This document shows positions 1-9,731 of a DNA stretch of 64,000 nucleotides, piece after piece. The first letter of the stretch is position 1, and every line of letters starts with the position of its first letter. Origin of the DNA: an uncultured Caldilineaceae bacterium (lineage in GTDB: Bacteria; Chloroflexota; Anaerolineae; Caldilineales; Caldilineaceae); the NCBI GenBank assembly GCA_951813625.1, contig CATOTS010000016.1:1-64000 (forward strand). Reading direction: 5' to 3'. The translations under genes were made by a program, and so were the position numbers. The notes beneath the pieces are model-generated. The model ran no database searches and had not been told where the DNA came from. It worked only from the letters and a program-made list of their open reading frames with translations.

Positions 1-1
1 G

Positions 2-286
2 CTGCATTTGGAGGGTCTGACCCTGGTCGTGTCGCCGCTGATTGCGTTGATGAAGGATCAGGTGGACGCTCTCAGATCCAACGGCATCCCGGCTGCCTTT
101 ATCAACAGCACGCTGCCGTACGCCGAGAGCAGCCGCGTGCTGCAGCAGGCGCAGTAGGGGGTTTTGAAGATCCTGTATGTCGCGCCGGTTGTTCTTTTGA
201 ATGGCGATTGGCTGTCAGCATTGCTGGCAGAGTAGGAGATCGGCGCATCCATCAAGAAGTGCGTTCTCGTTGTACTTGACGAGTAA
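2..286 (+). pseudogene. RecQ-family DNA helicase fragment (decayed)
   Basis: Reading from base 2, the frame encodes a clear RecQ motif Ia ([16 protein letters not shown]) followed by INSTLPYAE and a degenerate motif with LYVAP, then a DE-like ending. In-frame stops fall at 155-157, 233-235 and 284-286. RecQ is a 3'-5' DNA helicase used in recombination repair; this piece covers only part of the first RecA-like domain and has no ATP-binding P-loop, which would lie upstream of the window. It is a dead internal fragment that abuts the next gene. Family assignment is firm; whether the window edge hides an intact 5' half is unknown. Confidence 0.72.
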
Positions 287-317
287 GGGGTAGAAAGCGT
301 CACCTCGGAGGTTTATG

Positions 318-1553
318 ATGAAGGGTGCAATTCTTCACGTCCTTGGCGTCCTTGCCGGTGCTGTGATTGGCTTCGCTGTCTTTCAGTTCCAGATCCTGGG
401 TGGAGAGTTGATCAGCCGCATCGACAGGATAGAAAACCATCTGGCCTCGGTGGAATCCCGCTTACCCACCTTCACGCCTACCGTCACGCCCGCAGCCACC
501 AACTCCCCGACGCCGACCCAGACGCCCTCGATCACCCCCACGCCTTCGATTACCCCAACACCCATCATTACCCCCACTCCTTCGGCTACCCTTGAGCCCA
601 CCAACACGCCCTCGCCGACCGCGACACCTACGCCTGATGCTGCATCCTTCACAGTCAACCGCGACGCCGTCAATGTAAGAACGGGCCCGGGAATAAATTA
701 TAGGAGAATTGGTACGATTGAGCATGGGGAGATTTTTGAGCCCAGCGGCCGAGATTCAGTCGAGAACTACTGGCTGGAGTTCAATTACAACGGCCAAAAG
801 GGCTGGGCCTATGCACGCCTGATGATTGTCGTGCGAGAGGATCTGATTCCGATTGTTCCAACGCCGCCCACCCCCACGCCCACCTCCACACCTGTCAATG
901 GCCATGACTTAGGAATCACGGTCGTCGCTGAGAACCGCTGCTCACCCTATGATCGATACGACTATTCGTACTCTCAGAGTGTGGAAGCCCAGATCGTAGC
1001 TCAGCAAGGTGGCCGCATCTACAGCCCTTATAGCGGCCGGTGTTTCGCCAACACTGGGGAGACCGACATAGAACACATCGTCGCCCGCAGCGAGGCCCAC
1101 GACAGCGGCCTTTGCGCTGCCGACAACTCCACCAGGAGGGCATTCGCCAACGATCTGCTCAACTTGACACTGGCCAGCCCCGGCCTCAACCAGCACGAGA
1201 AGGGAGCTAAGGATCTGGCAGAGTGGCTGCCGGCCATGAATCAGTGCTGGTATGTCAACCAGGTCATTCTCGTGAAGCGCAAGTATGGCTTGACCTGGGA
1301 CGCCGCCGAAGCGAACGCGGCACGATCAGTCCTGGCAACCTGCACGTCGGTGGAAATGGATTTTGTGGATTGTAGCTTTCCGTCTCCGTCTCCGTCTCCG
1401 TCTCCATGCTCTTATCCGCCCGACAGGAATTGCGGCGACTTTTCCACCCAGGCAGAAGCGCAGGCTTGCTTCATCGCTGCGGGCGGTCCTGCACGCGACC
1501 CGCACAGGCTTGATGGCGATAATGACGGGATCGCATGCGAGTCACTGCCTTAA
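318..1553 (+). CDS. Secreted/anchored SH3b - DUF1524 (GmrSD-type HNH) nuclease - Excalibur protein
   Basis: An N-terminal hydrophobic segment (about residues 4-22) is followed by a short coiled stretch, a Thr-Pro-rich linker, a bacterial SH3 domain (NVRTGPG motif), a second Pro-rich linker and a DUF1524 domain with the HNH signature [15 protein letters not shown] and the typical [19 protein letters not shown] and CWYV motifs. The C-terminus is an Excalibur Ca-binding motif ([10 protein letters not shown]). The likely role is an extracellular, wall-associated nuclease. GGAG at 307-310 favours the second ATG (318) over 315. It is the first of two tandem paralogues. Domain calls come from motifs; nuclease activity is inferred. 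Confidence 0.8.
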   Translation: MKGAILHVLGVLAGAVIGFAVFQFQILGGELISRIDRIENHLASVESRLPTFTPTVTPAATNSPTPTQTPSITPTPSITPTPIITPTPSATLEPTNTPSPTATPTPDAASFTVNRDAVNVRTGPGINYRRIGTIEHGEIFEPSGRDSVENYWLEFNYNGQKGWAYARLMIVVREDLIPIVPTPPTPTPTSTPVNGHDLGITVVAENRCSPYDRYDYSYSQSVEAQIVAQQGGRIYSPYSGRCFANTGETDIEHIVARSEAHDSGLCAADNSTRRAFANDLLNLTLASPGLNQHEKGAKDLAEWLPAMNQCWYVNQVILVKRKYGLTWDAAEANAARSVLATCTSVEMDFVDCSFPSPSPSPSPCSYPPDRNCGDFSTQAEAQACFIAAGGPARDPHRLDGDNDGIACESLP

Positions 1554-1604
1554 GAGTACTCGCGGAGGGACGGCGACAACGACGGCATGGTCTGCGAACA
1601 GCCG
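1554..1604 (+). other. In-frame second Excalibur motif beyond the stop codon
   Basis: Directly after the TAA of the preceding gene the same frame continues with a second Excalibur-type motif, RRDGDNDGMVCEQ. It is either the remnant of a duplicated C-terminal motif cut off by a nonsense change or a segment reachable only by stop read-through. Confidence 0.5.
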
Positions 1605-1692
1605 CCTCTGTACGTCCCGCACCCCCCGCTTGCTCCGCCCGCGCCGCCGGTGCTAGAATTGCGCCAGCCAGCCATCACCCGCAAACCCGGAC

Positions 1693-2962
1693 ATGTCGCG
1701 CATCACCGTCGTCGCCATCGTCATCGCGCTCATCATCGCCGCACTGCTGATCGCACTGCTCATCGCCGTCTTCCTCCAGGCACAATTTAACACCACGAGC
1801 GCACAAGCCCGCACGCCCACGCCAACCCGTACAGCCGCGCCCGCCGCCGCCGCCGCGCCAACCTACACGCCCACGCGCAGGCCCACCCGTACCGTCGCCC
1901 AGACGCGCGCCACCCTCACCGCCGCGCCAACCCGCCGCAGCGCACAAAGAAGCGCCACCCGCACGCCCAGGCCGACGCGCACGCCCAGACCCGCCGCCAG
2001 CTTCACCGTCGACCGCGACGCCGTCAACGTGCGCGCCGGGCCAGGCACGAATTTCACCATCCTCGGCTCGGTGCAACGCGGCCAGACCTTCCAGCCCACT
2101 GGCCGCAACCGCGCCGGCGACTGGCTCGCCTTCGACTTCAACGGCCAGCCAGGCTGGGTCTACGAGCCGCTCATGGTCGTAACCAGGCCCGACCTGATCG
2201 CCGTCGCCGCCAACATCCCGGCCCCCCCCGCCGACACCCGCGCCGCCACCGACCGTGCCGCCGAAACCGGCGGCGGCAGCGCCGCCAGCCAGCCCGGGCG
2301 GAATCAGCGGCCTCGTCATCGCGCCCGAGAACCGCTGCTCGCACTACGACGCCGACGACTACTCCTACCCGCAAAGCGTCGAGCCGCATATCGTGGCGCG
2401 CCAGGGCGGCCGCATCTACGGCCCGTACACCGGCACGTACTTCGACAGCATCCGCGACACCGACATCGAACACATCGTCGCCCGCAGCGAAGCGCACGAC
2501 AGCGGCCTCTGCGCCGCCGACCTGCAGACGCGGCGCAATTTCGCCCGCGACCTCGACAACCTTACCCTGGCCAGCCCCAGCGTGAACAGGCACCAGAAGG
2601 TCGCCAAGGACCTGGCCGAATGGCTGCCCGCCCACAACCGCTGCTGGTACGTGGCCCAGGTCATCATCGTCAAGAGCAAGTACAGGCTTACGATGGACAG
2701 CGCCGAGCGAGACGCCGCCCGCACGGTCCTGGCCGCCTGCAGCTCGACGGCCATGCTCTTCACCGCCGGTCCGGCCGCCCCGGCCCCGCCGCCGCCCCAA
2801 CCGCAGCCGGGCGGCAACGCGCTCGAGCTGTACGACGACAACGGCAATGGGCGGATTACGTGCGCCGAGGCCAGGGCCCACGGCATCGCGCCGGTGCCGC
2901 GGGGGCATCCGGCGTATGAATTTATGCGGGATGGGGATGGGGATGGGGTGGTGTGTGAATGA
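1693..2962 (+). pseudogene. SH3b - DUF1524 HNH nuclease - Excalibur paralogue, frameshifted at a C8 tract
   Basis: The frame from 1693 encodes a membrane/signal segment, a Thr-Pro-Arg linker and an SH3b domain (NVRAGPG). The following +1 frame encodes a Pro-rich linker, the DUF1524 nuclease (same [15 protein letters not shown] core as the upstream paralogue) and an Excalibur end (DGDGDGVVCE). The frames meet at the C8 run 2222-2229: seven C would give one continuous protein. The domain order matches the upstream gene, so this is a tandem duplicate. It could be a sequencing error, a phase-variable switch or a true mutation. The stop lies 13 bases before the next start, suggesting co-transcription. 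Confidence 0.75.
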
Positions 2963-2975
2963 ATGGAGAGGAACG

Positions 2976-3758
2976 ATGAACGATCCCCAGGTTGTTGCGT
3001 TGATCTACACCGTCGAACACAAAAATTCTGTTAGCTACGATGACGCGAAACCTTTGCGTAATTTCAAGACACCGGAGTTTGACCTGACGGTGGAAGACAA
3101 GGTCGCCCGGTTCGAGTTCACAATGTTTTACGCGAGCGTGGCCGAAGCCCGCAAAGCTATCGAACCGTTCATACTGCAGTGGGAGTTTGAGGCTGGAATC
3201 CAACGGGGGCCAAACAGCTTCAGTTTGCGTTTCAAGGAAGCCGAAATAAGAGACCGGAACCCTTCACCGCCCGGAGGCGGCATAAGAAGAATTAGACCAG
3301 CCGGCCTCGTGTTAAGCAGCGTCAGCGCAAGCGCGAGGCTCACTCACGTTGTGGCAAACTATCCCCCTCCACCGGCGGGCGGTTCGGTTGACCTCGATGA
3401 TTGCATCGTGGACAAGATGAAGACTAAATATGAAAAATACCGTTTGGGGCGGACAGCACTGCCGGAAACAGCAAATTTTTGCGTGACGTGTTTTATGGAA
3501 AAATATGGGTCCCTCTCTGAGGCTGCCAGGCAATGTGGAATCAGCAAAAGAATCCTCAACAGAGTTAGCGAATTGGCGGCAAAAAAGGGCGGGGAGGATG
3601 CACGCAAAGCTGAAGGCTTTGGCGTTGAGTTTACAAGGCAAGAGAAGCGATTTCTGAAAAAAGCTGTCAAGGAGATCATTATTCGAGCGGCGCAGGTGGC
3701 CGCTGACAGCAGCCAGCGCCACCCCCAGATCACAATGGCGGACCTGCCGCCCCTTTAG
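2976..3758 (+). CDS. Conserved hypothetical protein, 260 aa
   Basis: The ATG at 2976 follows GGAGAGG at 2965-2971 and lies 13 bases after the preceding stop, so the two are probably co-transcribed. The N-terminal half looks like a beta-rich ligand-binding or sensor region. The C-terminal half is helical and basic, with FCVTCFMEKYGSLSEAARQCGIS, resembling a helix-turn-helix, and it ends in QITMADLPPL. I do not assign it to a characterised family. Codon use is less GC-rich than in the upstream nuclease gene. Confidence 0.72.
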   Translation: MNDPQVVALIYTVEHKNSVSYDDAKPLRNFKTPEFDLTVEDKVARFEFTMFYASVAEARKAIEPFILQWEFEAGIQRGPNSFSLRFKEAEIRDRNPSPPGGGIRRIRPAGLVLSSVSASARLTHVVANYPPPPAGGSVDLDDCIVDKMKTKYEKYRLGRTALPETANFCVTCFMEKYGSLSEAARQCGISKRILNRVSELAAKKGGEDARKAEGFGVEFTRQEKRFLKKAVKEIIIRAAQVAADSSQRHPQITMADLPPL

Positions 3759-3872
3759 AGAGCCGCCGGCCTGCAGTTCTTGGCTTCGACGGCTCGAAAC
3801 GGTATCCTACGCCGGACAGAAAGGTGCCGTCCGTTCCTTTGTTGTGTCTGATTCCGCCAAAGAGAGCCGCGT

Positions 3873-5150
3873 ATGCGCCGCAAGCAGGCTGTCGTCTTCG
3901 TTGCCCTGATTCTGGTTGTCGCCGCTGCCTCGAACCTGAGCGCCACCGGCGAGATCACGCTGGAGAGCTTGGCCGCCGCCTTCTCCGCGATGATGCAGCG
4001 TCAGGATGAGCTGGAGAAGCGCCTGGCGGCCATTGAGAAAGAGCTGAACATCCCCACGCCGGAGCCGACGGAACCGCCGGAGGCCGCGGAAACAGCGACG
4101 GCGACGAGTACGCCGGAGCCGACGGAAACGCCCAGCCCCACGAATACGTCAAGACCCACAAGAAGGCCAACGCCTACGCGGATGGCGACCCCGGCCGCTA
4201 CGCCGACGCCGGCGGTTACGGTTTTCGAGTTCAGTGAACTGGTGGAGGAGCACAGGGCCTCGCGGATCATACCGGAGGTCAAGTTCGAGGATCAGTTCGG
4301 CTACATCGAGGGTCAGCTCGCCAAACTCACCGAGAGAGGAGACGGCTACCAGATCGAGTTCGACGGCTCCGGGCTGGACCTGGTCTGCCGCCTGCCCGCC
4401 TCCGCGCTTGCGACCCTTCAGGGCAGGTCGATTGGCGATACCTACGTGGTCTACGGTCTGGTGGAACTGGACCGAAACCTCTTTGGAGATGACGACCTCC
4501 TGATCAAGGAGTGCAGCGTCGCCGCGGTGATCGGCGGCGCAATGGTGTGGCCGACGTCGACGCCCACGAACACACCGACGGCGACCTCAACGCCCAGGCC
4601 GACGGCGACCGACACCTTTACACCGACAAAGACCCCTACACGGACATTGACGCCCAGGCCTACGGCGACGCCCAGACCGACGGCAACGCCCACGCGCAGA
4701 CCCCCTTCGACGCCCAGGCCGACGGTTGCCGCGGGGCCCAGCTTCACTGTGGCGACCGACAGGGTCAACGCGCGGTCCGGCCCCGGAACGAACTACCCGG
4801 TCGTCGGCACGGTCACCAGGGGCCAGACATTTATTCCGAACGGACGGAATCAGGCCGGCGACTGGCTGCGGTTCGATTCGAGCGCGGGTCAAGCCTGGGT
4901 GTACGCATCGCTCACGACCGTCACCGGGCTGGACCAGGTGCCCGTTGTGAGTGCGCCGCAACCGCCGCCGCCGCCTCCGGCGCAGTCCTCGCCGCCAACG
5001 GCTGCTCCGTCAGACGGAGAGGGTTTCTTGAGCGGCAGCTGTGCGTCGTTGAAGGAACAGGGACTTGTCCCGGAGGGAGGCTGGCCCAGGGGGCACGTGA
5101 ATTACTCGTTAGGGCGGGACAGAGATCGCGACGGCTATGCCTGTGAGTAG
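3873..5150 (+). CDS. Secreted OB-fold-like / SH3b / Excalibur-like protein
   Basis: A cleavable signal peptide (residues 1-24) precedes a short coiled coil ([19 protein letters not shown]), a Thr-Pro linker, a domain resembling tRNA_anti-like OB folds (about residues 120-225, ending LIKECSVA), a long Thr-Pro-Arg linker, an SH3b domain (NARSGPG) and an Excalibur-like end containing [10 protein letters not shown]. Probably an extracellular cell-wall-associated protein. The OB-fold call is weaker than the SH3b and Excalibur calls. It lies in the same direction as the two nuclease paralogues, 114 bp after the previous gene. Confidence 0.78.
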   Translation: MRRKQAVVFVALILVVAAASNLSATGEITLESLAAAFSAMMQRQDELEKRLAAIEKELNIPTPEPTEPPEAAETATATSTPEPTETPSPTNTSRPTRRPTPTRMATPAATPTPAVTVFEFSELVEEHRASRIIPEVKFEDQFGYIEGQLAKLTERGDGYQIEFDGSGLDLVCRLPASALATLQGRSIGDTYVVYGLVELDRNLFGDDDLLIKECSVAAVIGGAMVWPTSTPTNTPTATSTPRPTATDTFTPTKTPTRTLTPRPTATPRPTATPTRRPPSTPRPTVAAGPSFTVATDRVNARSGPGTNYPVVGTVTRGQTFIPNGRNQAGDWLRFDSSAGQAWVYASLTTVTGLDQVPVVSAPQPPPPPPAQSSPPTAAPSDGEGFLSGSCASLKEQGLVPEGGWPRGHVNYSLGRDRDRDGYACE

Positions 5151-5235
5151 GGCGGACCTTCCTGGAAGAACGGTTTACGACAGAGAGCACCGAAATTTCC
5201 GCGGGCTGCAGAATCTGTGACACACTGGGGGCATA

Positions 5236-5268
5236 AGAAAAGCCGGTCGCGGGGCGAACCGCACCGGC
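5236..5268 (-). terminator. Hairpin with T tract on the minus strand
   Basis: GCCGGT (5242-5247) pairs with ACCGGC (5263-5268), with a second inner helix GCGG/CCGC. On the minus strand the hairpin is followed by TTTTCTT. There is no obvious minus-strand gene to terminate, so it may instead act in the leader of the methyltransferase operon that starts at 5378. Confidence 0.35.
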
Positions 5269-5377
5269 GTGATCCACGAGAGCGAGCTCATGGATACTTC
5301 GATTGTACCAAACCCTGATCTGGCAATCAAAAGCGGGCCCCAAAGACGACAGTCGACTGCCTGCACGTTGATGGAAA

Positions 5378-6898
5378 ATGGCTACTGATTCGCCGGACAA
5401 GAACCGAAGCCAATCAGATTGCGCCAATGCGAGTGTGCCGACAGGAAAGTCAGCGGTCACACGGAAGATTGAGCGCCTTCGAAGAGGAAAGCGGCCGCGT
5501 GTCCTGGACATGTTCGCGGGGTGTGGCGGTCTGTCTCTCGGTTTTCTGGCGGCCGGTTTCACTATCGAAGCGGCGATCGAGTACGAGCCAAACGCGGCGC
5601 TGTCCCACGGGGTTAACTTCCATAACGGTACTGAAAGACATACTAAGGCGCGTGATGTCTCTACGCCACCAGAGGTCCTCACCGCAGATCTCGAGCTCGG
5701 GCCGGCCATGGACGCGTTCGACGTTATTGTTGGCGGCCCCCCCTGCCAGGCGTTTGCCCGCGTCGGTCGTCCGAAGCTGCGCGAGATCGACGCCCACCCG
5801 CAGGCCTTCCTGCAAGACCCGCGTGCACGCCTGTACCTGGAGTGGCTGCACTATATCGAGACCTGCCAGCCACTTGCCGTATTGATGGAAAACGTGCCGG
5901 ATGTGCTGAACCATGGAGGCCAGAACATCGCGGAAGATACTTGTGAGGTCTTGGAAGACAAAGGGTACATCTGCGCCTACACGTTGCTGAATGCATCTTT
6001 CTACGGTGTGCCACAGATGCGGGAGCGGATGTTCCTGATAGGCTATCGGCGTGAGATTGCCAATGAGGTCAATTTTCCTGAACCTACACACTGGGCCGAT
6101 CTGCCGTCAGGATACGAAGGGTCGAGGGCGGTCGCGCTCAAGCTGATTCGCCGACACGATCGGTCCGGCGAAGCGCACAGATACATTTACCCGCCGGAGC
6201 CACGCAATGCCTTACCCCCGACGGTTACCGTAGCGGAGGCGATTGCTGACCTGCCGCCCATCTATGCTCCGGTCGAACTGGAGGCAGGCACATTGCGACG
6301 CGGCGCACGCAGATTCGATGTCCCTCTTCCTTACGACAATCGCCGATCGGTGTCCCCATATGCCGCGCTGATGAAATCCTGGAGGGACTTCGAAGCGCCA
6401 GACGCCCTTTACGATCATGTGATTCGTTACCTGCCGCGCGATTTCGAGTTGTTTGCCCGAATGAACCACGGAGATCAATACCCGGAGGCCTACCGGCACG
6501 CGCAGGAAATGTTCAAGGAACGGTTGAGCGGAGAACAGCAGAGGGGAAATCCCCTTCACCCGGAATCAGCTGAATACCAGCTGCTGATGAAGGAAACGAT
6601 TCCACCATACGATGCAGGAAAGTTCCCCAACAAGTGGCGTAAAATGTGGCCTGACCAGCCGGCTCGGACGCTGATGGCCCATCTCGGCAAGGACGGCTAC
6701 AGCCACATCCACTATGACGACGAACAAGCCCGTACGATTTCCGTCCGCGAGGCCGCAAGACTGCAATCGTTTCCCGACGGGTTCAGGTTTTGCGGGACGA
6801 TGAACCCGGCCTTCAAGCAGATCGGCAATGCAGTCCCTCCTTTGCTGGCGAAGGCACTGGCAGAAGAAATGATCAAAGCATTGCGGTTGCCAAAATGA
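5378..6898 (+). CDS. DNA (cytosine-5-)-methyltransferase (Dcm family)
   Basis: Transfers a methyl group from SAM to C5 of cytosine in a specific DNA site. Motif I (LDMFAGCGGLSLGF, about residue 44), the catalytic GGPPCQAF loop (Cys123), MENVPDVL, QMRERMFLIG and the C-terminal QIGNAVPP motif are all present in order. At 506 aa it carries a long target-recognition region. The gene overlaps the next one by 4 bases (ATGA) and heads a three-gene operon with a DUF3883 nuclease and Vsr, so it is the protecting methylase of a type II-like system. The recognition sequence cannot be read from the protein. Confidence 0.95.
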   Translation: MATDSPDKNRSQSDCANASVPTGKSAVTRKIERLRRGKRPRVLDMFAGCGGLSLGFLAAGFTIEAAIEYEPNAALSHGVNFHNGTERHTKARDVSTPPEVLTADLELGPAMDAFDVIVGGPPCQAFARVGRPKLREIDAHPQAFLQDPRARLYLEWLHYIETCQPLAVLMENVPDVLNHGGQNIAEDTCEVLEDKGYICAYTLLNASFYGVPQMRERMFLIGYRREIANEVNFPEPTHWADLPSGYEGSRAVALKLIRRHDRSGEAHRYIYPPEPRNALPPTVTVAEAIADLPPIYAPVELEAGTLRRGARRFDVPLPYDNRRSVSPYAALMKSWRDFEAPDALYDHVIRYLPRDFELFARMNHGDQYPEAYRHAQEMFKERLSGEQQRGNPLHPESAEYQLLMKETIPPYDAGKFPNKWRKMWPDQPARTLMAHLGKDGYSHIHYDDEQARTISVREAARLQSFPDGFRFCGTMNPAFKQIGNAVPPLLAKALAEEMIKALRLPK

Positions 6899-8031
6899 TA
6901 AAGAAATTAGCGCTCAAACGTCTCACAAAATCAGACCTTACATTCTTTGCATGGCACAACAAAAATAGACCTGCAGGAAACCAAAAGGCTGTCAATCTGA
7001 ATGCGAATGTGTTGACGGGGAAACTCTATCCTGAGCTCGACACTATCGCCAGACATCGCCAGAATAAGCTGGGCATTGATCTGTGGATTACAGGCCCTGC
7101 GGCAGCGGAGCCGCACAACCTCCAGCGCAAAATCATCAAGGGTGAACGCTACAAAAACTGGCGTCTCGACGGCGAGGTCGTTCACAATCCGGAGGATACG
7201 CCTGAGCGATTCGACATTCTTGAGCCCGATGACATTGCGCTGCTCGGGTTTGAAGGGGAACTGTACCCGCACAGCATAACTTTACTCCTGGTCGCGAAGA
7301 AGGCAGAGGAAGACCAAGTCCTGTTCGAGGGCCTGAACAACATCCTCGACAACAGCCCCATGACAGCTCTTGAAGGTGATGCCCTCGGTGATATGTGCAG
7401 ACAACGGGGTGTGAATCCGGAACATCCCGTATGGCTAGTGGTCAGGGACGAGGCCCTTTTGGCAGACGAGGACCTTTTGGAAGCCGCAGCAGGTCAGGCC
7501 CCGTCGGTAGAACGATTATTGACCCGGCCGGGGTACGCGAAACTTTCGGCTGACGAATTGCAGGCAGCGAGACAAGAAGCAGAGAAGATTGGTCGCCTCG
7601 GCGAGGCATTGATTGACAGTCACCTGCGCGAACGCCTGGAGGCTGGTGAAATAACTGCCTACGAATGGACTTCCGATATCAACGCTATCTCGCCGTATGA
7701 CTTCCGGGTCAAGAAAGCCGGCGCTTGGAAGAAGCTGGAGATCAAGACGACAGCCAAGGATTTCGGTCGGGAGTTTTATATCTCGATCAACGAACTCCGT
7801 GATATGGCCAATGGAGAGGAAGAGTACTCGATTGGCCGGGTTTACCAGGCATCCAAGGATGGCGCAAAACTGCGATATGCCCGACAACTCCGAGACTTTG
7901 GCAAGTCTGTTCTCAAAGCGCTCTCACACCTTCCTGAGGGAGTGAAGGCCAATAGCGTGACGATCCGTCCAGACGAAGCAATGTTTGGGGAAGAGATCGA
8001 TCTCACCTGGCCGGATGAAGACGAGGAATAA
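6895..8031 (+). CDS. DUF3883 PD-(D/E)XK-type restriction endonuclease (putative)
   Basis: The ATG at 6895 overlaps the methylase stop, giving 378 aa. The C-terminal third matches DUF3883 (NO VEIN C-terminal-like): IGRLGEALIDSHL, then SPYDF with Asp269 and KLEIKTT with Glu282-x-Lys284, the D...ExK arrangement of PD-(D/E)XK nucleases. The N-terminal 230 residues are not recognised and may hold target recognition. Position between a C5 methylase and Vsr makes this the likely cognate restriction enzyme. This assignment rests on context and fold motifs; activity is inferred. Confidence 0.82.
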   Translation: MIKKLALKRLTKSDLTFFAWHNKNRPAGNQKAVNLNANVLTGKLYPELDTIARHRQNKLGIDLWITGPAAAEPHNLQRKIIKGERYKNWRLDGEVVHNPEDTPERFDILEPDDIALLGFEGELYPHSITLLLVAKKAEEDQVLFEGLNNILDNSPMTALEGDALGDMCRQRGVNPEHPVWLVVRDEALLADEDLLEAAAGQAPSVERLLTRPGYAKLSADELQAARQEAEKIGRLGEALIDSHLRERLEAGEITAYEWTSDINAISPYDFRVKKAGAWKKLEIKTTAKDFGREFYISINELRDMANGEEEYSIGRVYQASKDGAKLRYARQLRDFGKSVLKALSHLPEGVKANSVTIRPDEAMFGEEIDLTWPDEDEE

Positions 8032-8515
8032 TCCGTTGCCCGACGTTCTCACAACGGAACAGCGCCGGCTGAACATGTCGCGCGTGCGGGGACGTGATAC
8101 AAAACCCGAGATGACGATCCGGCGTGGGCTTCATGCACGCGGTCTACGGTTTCTCCTCCACTGCAAAGAGCTCCCTGGACGGCCGGACATTGTGTTTCCG
8201 AAATATCGAGCGGTGATCTTTGTGCACGGATGTTTCTGGCACGCGCACGACTGCCCGATGTTCAAGTGGCCACAAACCCGAGAGGAGTTCTGGCGGGAGA
8301 AGATCACCAGGAACGCAGACCGCGACCGGACCGCTCTTTCCCGCCTCCAGGATCAGGGGTGGCGGGTGTTGACGGTGTGGGAATGTGCACTGAGGGGACC
8401 GGGACGATACTCTCTGGATTGTGTGCTGCAGCAGTGCGAGAATTTTGTCCGCGACGCCAGGTATGAGTTTGACGAGATCAGTGGCTCACAACGGCTGAAG
8501 CCGGAGCAGACGTGA
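8015..8515 (+). CDS. vsr: Very short patch repair (Vsr) endonuclease
   Basis: Vsr nicks 5' of T in T:G mismatches produced by deamination of 5-methylcytosine, limiting mutation at methylase sites. MSRVRGRDTKPE, the catalytic GRPDIVF Asp and the zinc-binding FVHGCFWHAHDC region are all present. The ATG at 8015 overlaps the nuclease gene by 17 bases and gives 166 aa, close to the family's usual length. Pairing with the C5 methylase two genes upstream is the classical arrangement. Confidence 0.9.
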   Translation: MKTRNNPLPDVLTTEQRRLNMSRVRGRDTKPEMTIRRGLHARGLRFLLHCKELPGRPDIVFPKYRAVIFVHGCFWHAHDCPMFKWPQTREEFWREKITRNADRDRTALSRLQDQGWRVLTVWECALRGPGRYSLDCVLQQCENFVRDARYEFDEISGSQRLKPEQT

Positions 8516-8623
8516 TCCCTGTGTTACGCATATTTCGAAAAGTTAGTCGTAAATCAGCCGCTGCCCCGCCCTGACCGGCCCGCGGCGGCGGCTAGGGCGC
8601 GGCGTCCAGGCATTGCCTCCCGA

Positions 8624-8908
8624 TCAAGCGGCAGTGTCGCCATTTTCAGCCGTTTCCGCCTGTTGGTCCTGCGCACTCGCTTCCAATGCCATTTCCTTCG
8701 CCTGCCCCTGTAGTTCCATTGCTTTTTCTTCCTCTGTCACCTGAATGATTGTGATCCTATTTGCTATGAACCTGACGAAATAGATGGGGTAAAAGACAAG
8801 TGCACCCCCCCCCGTCACGACAACGAGCAGGGTCCAGCGCACAACGTGCCAGAACACGCCGTCTTCCAATAACCTACCTTCAAACTGGATTCGGTATTCC
8901 GTTTTCAT
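8624..8908 (-). CDS. Small membrane protein, 94 aa
   Basis: A GGGGAG ribosome-binding site lies just upstream of the ATG on the minus strand. The protein has a hydrophobic stretch (about residues 22-50: WTLLVVVTGGGALVFYPIYF) and a hydrophilic Glu/Gln/Ala-rich tail, so it probably sits in the cytoplasmic membrane. No family is recognised. Confidence 0.6.
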   Translation of the reverse strand: MKTEYRIQFEGRLLEDGVFWHVVRWTLLVVVTGGGALVFYPIYFVRFIANRITIIQVTEEEKAMELQGQAKEMALEASAQDQQAETAENGDTAA

Positions 8909-9041
8909 GATCTCCCCGTATTACCCTCGCTTTTTGCTTTGTACAATTGGTTGTCATGCGGATCAGAACGGCCCAAGTCAGCCCTTTGGAGCCAAGCTGT
9001 AGCATCTTGAAAACGTTAGAGGGCCTCTCAGCGCGTCGACT

Positions 9042-9057
9042 AGGCCGGAAACGGCCT
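9042..9057 (-). terminator. Short GC hairpin after a minus-strand gene
   Basis: AGGCCG and CGGCCT form a perfect 6-bp stem with a 4-base loop. It lies 2 bases beyond the stop of the minus-strand gene 9059-9475. There is no long T tract, so terminator activity is uncertain. Confidence 0.35.
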
Positions 9058-9058
9058 T

Positions 9059-9475
9059 TCATTTGAAGAGAAGATTCGCAATCCCAACAAGAGCATTAAA
9101 CACAAGCCCGGCAAACGCGACCCACAAAGCCCACTTGGCATTTTGAAAACTCTTTTTTAGATTTCGATTTTCATATTGCAGACGCTGCAAATCTTCAGCT
9201 GCCGGCCATTCCATCCCTTCCTGATATTCAACAAAAAAACAGCTTTCCCGCCTGTTCTCTAGCATTTTGACCTTAAAGGCCCCCTTTTCTGCAGCACCGA
9301 TGCTGTGATCTTGAGGCAGATTTCCAGTATTCCAGATCCTTTTATAGCATCCCCAGGTGGACCCCCTTTCCGGCTCTAAGAGCTCCCGTTGTTCCTTGCT
9401 CAAAGTCTTAGGGATTGTCCCGTGTCTATTCAAATCAGATGCCATGAAATGGCAATTTCTGCAGTTGCGCGTCAT
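9059..9475 (-). CDS. Cys-motif small protein with C-terminal membrane anchor
   Basis: The ATG at 9475 follows GGGAGGGG; a GTG at 9514 would add 13 residues but lacks such a site. An N-terminal CRNCHF motif with a later Cys (WGCYKR) suggests a small metal-binding module, followed by a coiled segment (EDLQRLQYENRNLKKS) and a C-terminal transmembrane helix (ALWVAFAGLVFNALVGIANLL). Function unknown. Confidence 0.6.
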   Translation of the reverse strand: MTRNCRNCHFMASDLNRHGTIPKTLSKEQRELLEPERGSTWGCYKRIWNTGNLPQDHSIGAAEKGAFKVKMLENRRESCFFVEYQEGMEWPAAEDLQRLQYENRNLKKSFQNAKWALWVAFAGLVFNALVGIANLLFK

Positions 9476-9574
9476 TCCGGTTCTGCCCCTCCCATGGCCG
9501 TTAGCCGCCGTCACGCCGCCCCCGTGTGCAGCGACCAGCCCCCTCAGTTGACGACGGTCATCCTCCCTGCCACC

Positions 9575-9720
9575 TCACTCACACACGACGCTGTCGTTGT
9601 CACGGTCGTTCATATATCGGTAGACGCGATCCCGTGCGCTCGGGTCTCGGCGCAGGTGATTCTGCCATTGTTAATGCTGTCGTACAATTCAGCCGCCTCG
9701 CCTTGCCCGCAGGCCACCCC
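9575..9720 (-). pseudogene. Excalibur-domain C-terminal remnant
   Basis: On the minus strand one frame reads LYDSINNGRITCAETRAHGIA, here split by a frameshift from VYRYMNDRDNDSVVCE followed by TGA. This parallels the end of the 1693-2962 nuclease gene (NGRITCAEARAHGIA ... GDGVVCE), so it is the decayed tail of a third SH3b-HNH-Excalibur relative in inverted orientation. Confidence 0.62.
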
Positions 9721-9731
9721 CCCCCCCACAC

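Noticed and set aside
383..725. Long minus-strand open frames opposite the SH3b-HNH gene
   Set aside because: They are low-complexity (Val/Gly/Arg) complements of the Thr-Pro linker, with no start signal or domain.
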